41,269 bases of DNA from assembly GCA_902561795.1 (NCBI GenBank), contig CACERG010000017.1, positions 1 through 41,269 on the forward strand, read 5' to 3'. This DNA comes from an uncultured Bacteroidota bacterium. GTDB taxonomy: Bacteria; Bacteroidota; Bacteroidia; Flavobacteriales; Flavobacteriaceae. The notes below the pieces were generated by a model. It saw only the letters and a program-made list of their open reading frames with translations. It made no database searches and was not told where the DNA came from. Positions 36,678 to 41,269 of the stretch are shown here, piece by piece (positions within the stretch are counted from its first letter, which is position 1; each line of letters begins with the position of its first letter). A program made the position numbers and the translations under genes.

Positions 36678-36713
36678 TTTGAATACTAAATAACACATAA
36701 AGGTTTATCTTTG
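36678..36713 (+). promoter_or_regulatory. Candidate promoter for aroC
   Basis: TTTG (36678-36681) and a perfect -7 box TATCTTTG (36706-36713) are separated by 24 bases, one more than the usual range. The ATG of aroC is 18 bases after the box, giving a short leader. It is the best -7 match in the window. Confidence 0.55.
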
Positions 36714-36731
36714 TTGCATATTTTTGGTAAT

Positions 36732-37796
36732 ATGGCTGGTAACATTTTTGGCTCACTTTTTAAACTCACAACCTTTGGTGAATCACATGGTCCTGCTATA
36801 GGAGGAATTTTAGAAGGTTGCCCTGCAGGAATTGAACTAGACCTAGAATCTATCCAAGAAGACTTAGATAGGAGAAAGCCCGGACAATCTTCAATTGTTA
36901 CTCAAAGAAAAGAATCTGACGAAGTTTTAATACTTTCTGGAGTGTTTGATGGTAAAACAACGGGCACACCTATAGGTTTTTCAATAAATAATACAAACCA
37001 AAAACCAAAGGATTATTCCCATATTCAAGACTCTTACAGGCCATCACATGCAGATTATGTTTATGATCAAAAATATGGTATACGTGATTATAGGGGAGGA
37101 GGAAGAAGTTCAGCAAGAGAAACCGCTAGTAGGGTAGTTGCTGGTTCTATAGCGAAACAGTTTTTATCTCCTACTAAGATAAACGCCTATGTTTCAGCAG
37201 TAGGACCTTTATCACTTGACACTAACCCATCTGATGTTGATTTATCCCTCACGGAAAAAAATCCTGTTCGTTGTCCAGACCAAAAGATGGCTTTGAAAAT
37301 GGAAGACTTTATCAAAAAAATAAGAAAAGAAGGAGATACAGTCGGAGGCATTATAACTTGTATTATTAAAAATGTAAAAATTGGTCTTGGAGAACCAGTC
37401 TTTAATAAACTTCATGCCGAACTAGGCAAAGCTATGCTTTCAATCAATGCAGTAAAAGGTTTTGAATATGGAAGTGGGTTTAGTGGAACAAAAATCAAGG
37501 GAAGCGAACACAACGATTTGTTTAATGAAGATGGGACTACAAAAACTAATCACTCGGGTGGTATTCAAGGTGGCATATCTAATGGAATGGATATTTATTT
37601 TAATGTTGCATTTAAACCCGTAGCAACCATTATGCAAAATCAAGAAACTATAAATTCAAAAGGTGAAAAAGTTGAAATGCAGGGTAGAGGTAGACACGAC
37701 CCCTGTGTAGTACCACGTGCAGTACCAATTGTAGAAGCTATGGCCGCTCTTGTTCTAGCAGACTTTTCTTTAATTAAGAGAACAAATAAAATATAA
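36732..37796 (+). CDS. aroC: Chorismate synthase
   Basis: Last step of the shikimate pathway, forming chorismate from EPSP with reduced FMN. The chosen ATG gives 354 residues beginning MAGNIFG, the usual Bacteroidota start. A TTG at 36711 would overlap the -7 box. [21 protein letters not shown], the SIKGFEYG-like [13 protein letters not shown] and the C-terminal [19 protein letters not shown] segment are all conserved. It lies 113 bases downstream of dld and six bases before the symporter gene. Confidence 0.98.
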   Translation: MAGNIFGSLFKLTTFGESHGPAIGGILEGCPAGIELDLESIQEDLDRRKPGQSSIVTQRKESDEVLILSGVFDGKTTGTPIGFSINNTNQKPKDYSHIQDSYRPSHADYVYDQKYGIRDYRGGGRSSARETASRVVAGSIAKQFLSPTKINAYVSAVGPLSLDTNPSDVDLSLTEKNPVRCPDQKMALKMEDFIKKIRKEGDTVGGIITCIIKNVKIGLGEPVFNKLHAELGKAMLSINAVKGFEYGSGFSGTKIKGSEHNDLFNEDGTTKTNHSGGIQGGISNGMDIYFNVAFKPVATIMQNQETINSKGEKVEMQGRGRHDPCVVPRAVPIVEAMAALVLADFSLIKRTNKI

Positions 37797-37802
37797 TTTA
37801 AT

Positions 37803-39068
37803 TTGAGAAAAATAGCTTTACACTGGAAAATATTAATTGGAATGAGCCTTGGAGTATTGTTTGGTGTTAGCTTTTCTTTTATTCCAAATGGGGACTTATT
37901 TATCTCAAATTATATCAAGCCCTTTGGGACAATTTTTATCAATTTATTAAAGCTGATAGCAGTACCACTTATTTTAGCATCTTTAATTAAAGGAATATCC
38001 GATTTAAAAGATATTTCTAAATTATCAAAAATGGGAGGGCGAACTATTGTTACCTACCTAATCACGACACTAACTGCCGTGACCATTGGCTTAATTTTAG
38101 TTAATGTAATCAAACCAGGAAAATCGATCAGTGTCGATACTAGAAATGAACTCGTTGAAGCTTATGCAACCGATACCCAAGCAAAGCAAAAAGCAGCAGC
38201 AAAACAGCAGGAATTAGGTCCATTACAGGCACTAGTTGATATGGTACCGTCAAACATATTCTTAGCCGCTTCAAATAATAGAAATATGTTGCAAGTGATC
38301 TTTTTCGCATTATTTTTTGGTATAGGAATGATTCTTCTAAATGAAAATAAAGTAGCTCCAGTTAAGAATTTTTTTGACTCCTTCAATTCTATCATTCTAA
38401 AGCTTATTGATTTAATAATGCTCTCTGCCCCATATGGTGTTTTTGCATTATTGGCAGCATTAGTAGTGGAAGCTCCAAGCTTAGAACTATTCAAAGCATT
38501 AGCACTCTATGCAATAACCTTACTATTAGGTCTTGCTGCAATGATTATAATTTATGTTTTAATTGTTCAACTTTTAACCAAACGAAAAATTTCTTTTTTT
38601 GTTCGTGGTATTGCTCCTGCACAGTTACTAGCATTTTCTACAAGTTCTAGTGCTGCAACATTACCTGTTACTATGGAATGTGTTGAAGAAAATTTAGGTG
38701 TAGATAAAGAGGTAGCTAGTTTTGTCCTCCCTATAGGTGCAACAATTAACATGGATGGAACATCAGTCTACCAGGGGGTTGCAGCCGTTTTTATTGCGCA
38801 AGCTTTTGGATTAGAACTTAGTCTCTCTGCACAGCTGGGTATTGTCTTTACGGCTACGCTTGCATCAATAGGTACAGCAGCAGTACCAAGTGCAGGCATA
38901 GTTATGTTAGTCATCGTTTTAGCTCAAGCTGGAATTCCTGAAGCTGGCTTAGCCCTTATTTTTGCAATTGATAGGCCTTTAGATATGTGCAGAACAATTG
39001 TAAATGTAACTGGAGATGCAGCTGTTTCAATGATTGTAGGAAAGTCAATAGGTAAGTTAAAAGACTAA
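37803..39068 (+). CDS. Dicarboxylate/amino acid:cation symporter (DAACS family)
   Basis: Sodium- or proton-coupled glutamate, aspartate or C4-dicarboxylate uptake carrier, 421 residues with eight transmembrane helices and two re-entrant hairpins. FSTSSSAATLPVT (hairpin 1), ATINMDGTSVYQG (TM7), SIGTAAVPSAG (hairpin 2) and NVTGDAAV (TM8) are the binding-site motifs. The start is a TTG (LRKIALHWKILIGM pattern). The next in-frame ATG would remove part of helix 1, so TTG is accepted. A charged Q/K/A-rich insertion (about 118-140) lies in an extramembrane loop. It is probably co-transcribed with aroC. Confidence 0.93.
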   Translation: MRKIALHWKILIGMSLGVLFGVSFSFIPNGDLFISNYIKPFGTIFINLLKLIAVPLILASLIKGISDLKDISKLSKMGGRTIVTYLITTLTAVTIGLILVNVIKPGKSISVDTRNELVEAYATDTQAKQKAAAKQQELGPLQALVDMVPSNIFLAASNNRNMLQVIFFALFFGIGMILLNENKVAPVKNFFDSFNSIILKLIDLIMLSAPYGVFALLAALVVEAPSLELFKALALYAITLLLGLAAMIIIYVLIVQLLTKRKISFFVRGIAPAQLLAFSTSSSAATLPVTMECVEENLGVDKEVASFVLPIGATINMDGTSVYQGVAAVFIAQAFGLELSLSAQLGIVFTATLASIGTAAVPSAGIVMLVIVLAQAGIPEAGLALIFAIDRPLDMCRTIVNVTGDAAVSMIVGKSIGKLKD

Positions 39069-39101
39069 ATGAATTTTTTTCTTGAGCGTTAAGGTTTAAA
39101 G

Positions 39102-39500
39102 TCATAAAAACTTGTGAGCATATTTTTTTTCTGGTAATGGACAAATATCGTGCTTCCCAAACCATTTATATCTGTTTTTTGCTACAAATCGATATATCAT
39201 ATTTAAGAAACTTGTTGGTAGAAGATTAAAAATCAAAAATAAATTCCAGAAGCCACTCAAATATTTTAAAACTCTAAATACAGCTTTTGCTTCTGAACAA
39301 TATTGCTTTTCACTATCCCAAGAAATTATTGAATCGCAATCTAGAATTGAACCTGGATTATTCTTAAAAAAGGACTTTGCATAGTCACTATCAAGATTGG
39401 TAAATCTAATATTGTCATTTTTATCCCATTTGCACAACTTTAGAATTATCGAGTTACATAATACACATGGCCCGTCGTAAAAGACTATGAGTTCTTTCAT
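39102..39500 (-). CDS. DCC-family thiol-disulfide oxidoreductase-like protein (DUF393)
   Basis: Small protein of 132 residues. The N-terminal YDGPCVLC carries the CxxC pair (C12, C15), and FTNLDSD follows. The C-terminal half includes a hydrophobic stretch (about 88-108) and a basic tail. DUF393 proteins are predicted thiol-disulfide oxidoreductases of uncertain role. Its ATG overlaps the mutS2 stop by four bases, so translation is coupled. It is convergent with the symporter gene after a 33-base gap that shows no clear hairpin. Confidence 0.9.
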   Translation of the reverse strand: MKELIVFYDGPCVLCNSIILKLCKWDKNDNIRFTNLDSDYAKSFFKNNPGSILDCDSIISWDSEKQYCSEAKAVFRVLKYLSGFWNLFLIFNLLPTSFLNMIYRFVAKNRYKWFGKHDICPLPEKKYAHKFL

Positions 39501-41269
39501 TTCCTATTTTGTTTGTCTTCTACTATCTCTAAAAGATCTAAGCTGACTTGTGTTTTAAAGATTCCATAATTCACAATTGCTTTATTTTTTTCTATCAGGT
39601 CAATAGATCCCACGGAACGACCGTCAAACATTCTTACACTATCACCAACTTTAAGTTTAATATATGATTTTTTAGGCTTATCAATTTTATTTTTCTTTTT
39701 CTCCTTTCTAACCAGAGCAATATCCTTATTTACCTGCTCATTTATTTTTTTCTTCTTTTCTTTTTCAGTTTTAAGTAAAAGGTTTGACTTTTTTTTACGT
39801 TTTGAGTTTTCATTTTCAACCAATTTTAAAAGTTCTGATATTAATGGTCTTTTTTTATTGTTTTTAAAAAAACGCTCACCGATTTCATTGAATTTATTTC
39901 CTAGAACAATCATTTTTTGGTTGTGGTCAAAAAGTTCTTGATAGCTTGAGAGTTTAGATTTTAATTTGGCCTTAATTTGAGCCGTTTGTTCACTTTGCTC
40001 TTCAGCTTTTGATTCTTTTTTCTTCAAACTTTCCCCAGTTTTTAAAAGTTGATTACGTTCTTTTTGAAGTTTAGCAATTGTAGCGTCAAATCTAACCTTG
40101 CCCTTTTCAATTTTCTTTTTTGCACGATTAACAAGGTTATATGGAAGTCCATTTTTTTGCGCTACCTCAAAGGTAAATGAGCTACCTGCTTCACCTAAAA
40201 CTAGTTTAAAAATTGGTTCTAATGTCTTGCTATCAAATTGCATATTAGCATTAATCATTTTTGGAAGCTCTGTTGCTAAGACTTTTAGGTTAGAATAGTG
40301 AGTGGTTATTAATCCTAGCGCCTCTCTTTCATAAAAATCTTCCAAAATAACCTCAGCTAGTGCTCCGCCTAATTCTGGATCAGAACCAGTCCCAAATTCA
40401 TCTATTAAAAATAAAGTATTCGAATTGCATTTTTTTAAAAAATACTTCATGTTATTTAAACGATAAGAATAAGTGCTTAACTGATTTTCTATTGACTGAT
40501 TGTCTCCAATATCAGTTAAAATCAATTCAAAAATACACGCAACACTATTTTCTTTGACTGGAATAAGCATTCCACTTTGCAACATTAGCTGTAATAAGCC
40601 GACTGTTTTTAATGTAATACTTTTCCCTCCAGCATTAGGTCCAGAAATTACGATAATTCGATGTTCAGAATTGAGTTTTATATCTTGCGGATAAGTAGAT
40701 TTATTTTGTAATCTATTTGTCTGAAGTAAAAGAGGGTGGAAGGCCTTCTTATAATTGATCTCTTTTTCATCTGAATTTATTTTGGGAAAAATTCCATCAA
40801 TTTCTTTACCATAACAAGCCTTTGCATAAATAATGTCAAACTTGAGTAAAAAGCTGTGTTGGTTTTGAAAGTAGGGGAGGTAAGGACGAAAAAAATCAGT
40901 TAATTCGGATAATATTTTTTTTATTTCCTCTGTTTCTTCAAATAGCAGATTCTGTAATTCTTGGTTTTGTAAATATGTGGTTTCAGGCTCAATAAAAACG
41001 ATGCTACCTGTTTTTGAGCTTCCCATTATAGTCCCTTTTACCTTTCGACGATACATTGCTTTAACAGCAAGAACTCTTCTATTATTGACAATTGATTCTT
41101 TTATGTCATCTAAGTAATCTGCTCCATTATACTGGCTAAGTGATTTGTTAAAACTACTACTTATTTTACCTCGTAATTGCTGTAATTTTTTACGTATTGA
41201 AAACAAATGATCAGATGCCTTATCCCTTATTTCACCAAAACGGTCAATGATTCTGTCTATTGCTGGAAT
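39497..41269 (-). CDS. mutS2: MutS2 ATPase, 5' end outside the window, no Smr domain
   Basis: Anti-recombination or ribosome-rescue ATPase of the MutS2 family. The frame is open to the window edge and the residues there (IPAIDRIIDRFGE) fit the MutS2 N-terminal region, so an upstream start outside the window is assumed. The in-window TTG at 41206 is not the start. Walker A GPNAGGKS, Walker B LIDEFGTGSDPELGGA and a TTHYSNLK loop define the ATPase. A long coiled coil rich in Lys and Glu follows. The protein ends with a short KOW-like segment (GDSVRMFDGRSVGSID) and has no C-terminal Smr nuclease domain, unlike B. subtilis MutS2. Confidence 0.9.
   Translation of the reverse strand: MPAIDRIIDRFGEIRDKASDHLFSIRKKLQQLRGKISSSFNKSLSQYNGADYLDDIKESIVNNRRVLAVKAMYRRKVKGTIMGSSKTGSIVFIEPETTYLQNQELQNLLFEETEEIKKILSELTDFFRPYLPYFQNQHSFLLKFDIIYAKACYGKEIDGIFPKINSDEKEINYKKAFHPLLLQTNRLQNKSTYPQDIKLNSEHRIIVISGPNAGGKSITLKTVGLLQLMLQSGMLIPVKENSVACIFELILTDIGDNQSIENQLSTYSYRLNNMKYFLKKCNSNTLFLIDEFGTGSDPELGGALAEVILEDFYEREALGLITTHYSNLKVLATELPKMINANMQFDSKTLEPIFKLVLGEAGSSFTFEVAQKNGLPYNLVNRAKKKIEKGKVRFDATIAKLQKERNQLLKTGESLKKKESKAEEQSEQTAQIKAKLKSKLSSYQELFDHNQKMIVLGNKFNEIGERFFKNNKKRPLISELLKLVENENSKRKKKSNLLLKTEKEKKKKINEQVNKDIALVRKEKKKNKIDKPKKSYIKLKVGDSVRMFDGRSVGSIDLIEKNKAIVNYGIFKTQVSLDLLEIVEDKQNRK

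Noticed and set aside
38162-38494. A 110-residue minus-strand reading frame inside the symporter gene
   Set aside because: It lies antisense to a strongly conserved transporter and has no recognisable motif; it is a shadow frame.
1-41269. tRNA, rRNA, CRISPR arrays, insertion sequences or prophage
   Set aside because: No gene-free stretch longer than 150 bases, no direct-repeat arrays, no transposase or integrase motifs, and no cloverleaf seen by eye.

Overview
The window looks like a piece of an AT-rich Flavobacteriia (Bacteroidota) chromosome, probably from a marine, streamlined lineage. The supporting evidence is gldF/gldG gliding genes, Bacteroidota-type -7 boxes (TAnnTTTG) in several leaders, few visible Shine-Dalgarno sequences, Bacteroidota-style lipoproteins, a one-chain E1 alpha/beta 2-oxoacid dehydrogenase, and a MutS2 that ends without a Smr domain. 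Genes are tightly packed with many 1-17 bp overlaps. No gene-free stretch exceeds 150 bases. I saw no rRNA, tRNA, CRISPR array, insertion sequence or prophage. The taxonomy is inferred from gene content only.

Layout. 1-3796 (+): the 3' part of an oligopeptidase B gene, then two translationally coupled PLP-enzyme genes that are good candidates for cysteate synthase and cysteate-fatty acyltransferase of sulfonolipid (capnine) synthesis. 3863-8312 (-): a SAM hydroxide adenosyltransferase, gldF, gldG and dnaN. 8411-10318 (+): phoH and purC. 10379-16575 (-): a small standalone HsdR-N-like nuclease domain protein, a GT2 glycosyltransferase, an OmpA-like lipoprotein with a clear terminator, a yggS-type PLP protein, an exonuclease/GIY-YIG fusion, a voltage-gated K+ channel and miaA. 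16603-17604 (+): holA. 17608-28062 (-): acpH-like, ggt, uvrA, a degenerate M1-peptidase/beta-barrel protein and the fused E1. 28220-29608 (+): glmM, overlapping a convergent lipid A acyltransferase gene. 30609-33714 (+): a DUF1338/HglS-type 2-oxoadipate enzyme, an ALDH7-type aminoadipate semialdehyde dehydrogenase, and a rhomboid. 33717-34835 (-): a TlpA-like lipoprotein. 34930-39068 (+): dld, aroC and a dicarboxylate symporter. 39102-41269 (-): mutS2 (5' end missing) and a DCC-family protein.

Functional threads. Envelope and gliding: the sulfonolipid candidates, gldFG, OmpA, GT2, acyltransferase, GlmM and the barrel protein. DNA replication and repair: dnaN, holA, uvrA, mutS2 and the exonuclease fusion. 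Amino-acid and organic-acid catabolism: the lysine/2-oxoadipate pair, the fused E1, GGT, oligopeptidase B, D-lactate dehydrogenase and the dicarboxylate symporter. No wholly new system is visible. The most interesting points are family-level oddities: a GIY-YIG domain lacking its catalytic residues, a barrel protein with a dead M1 site, an Asn at the E1 metal-binding position, and the compact lysine-degradation and sulfonolipid pairs.
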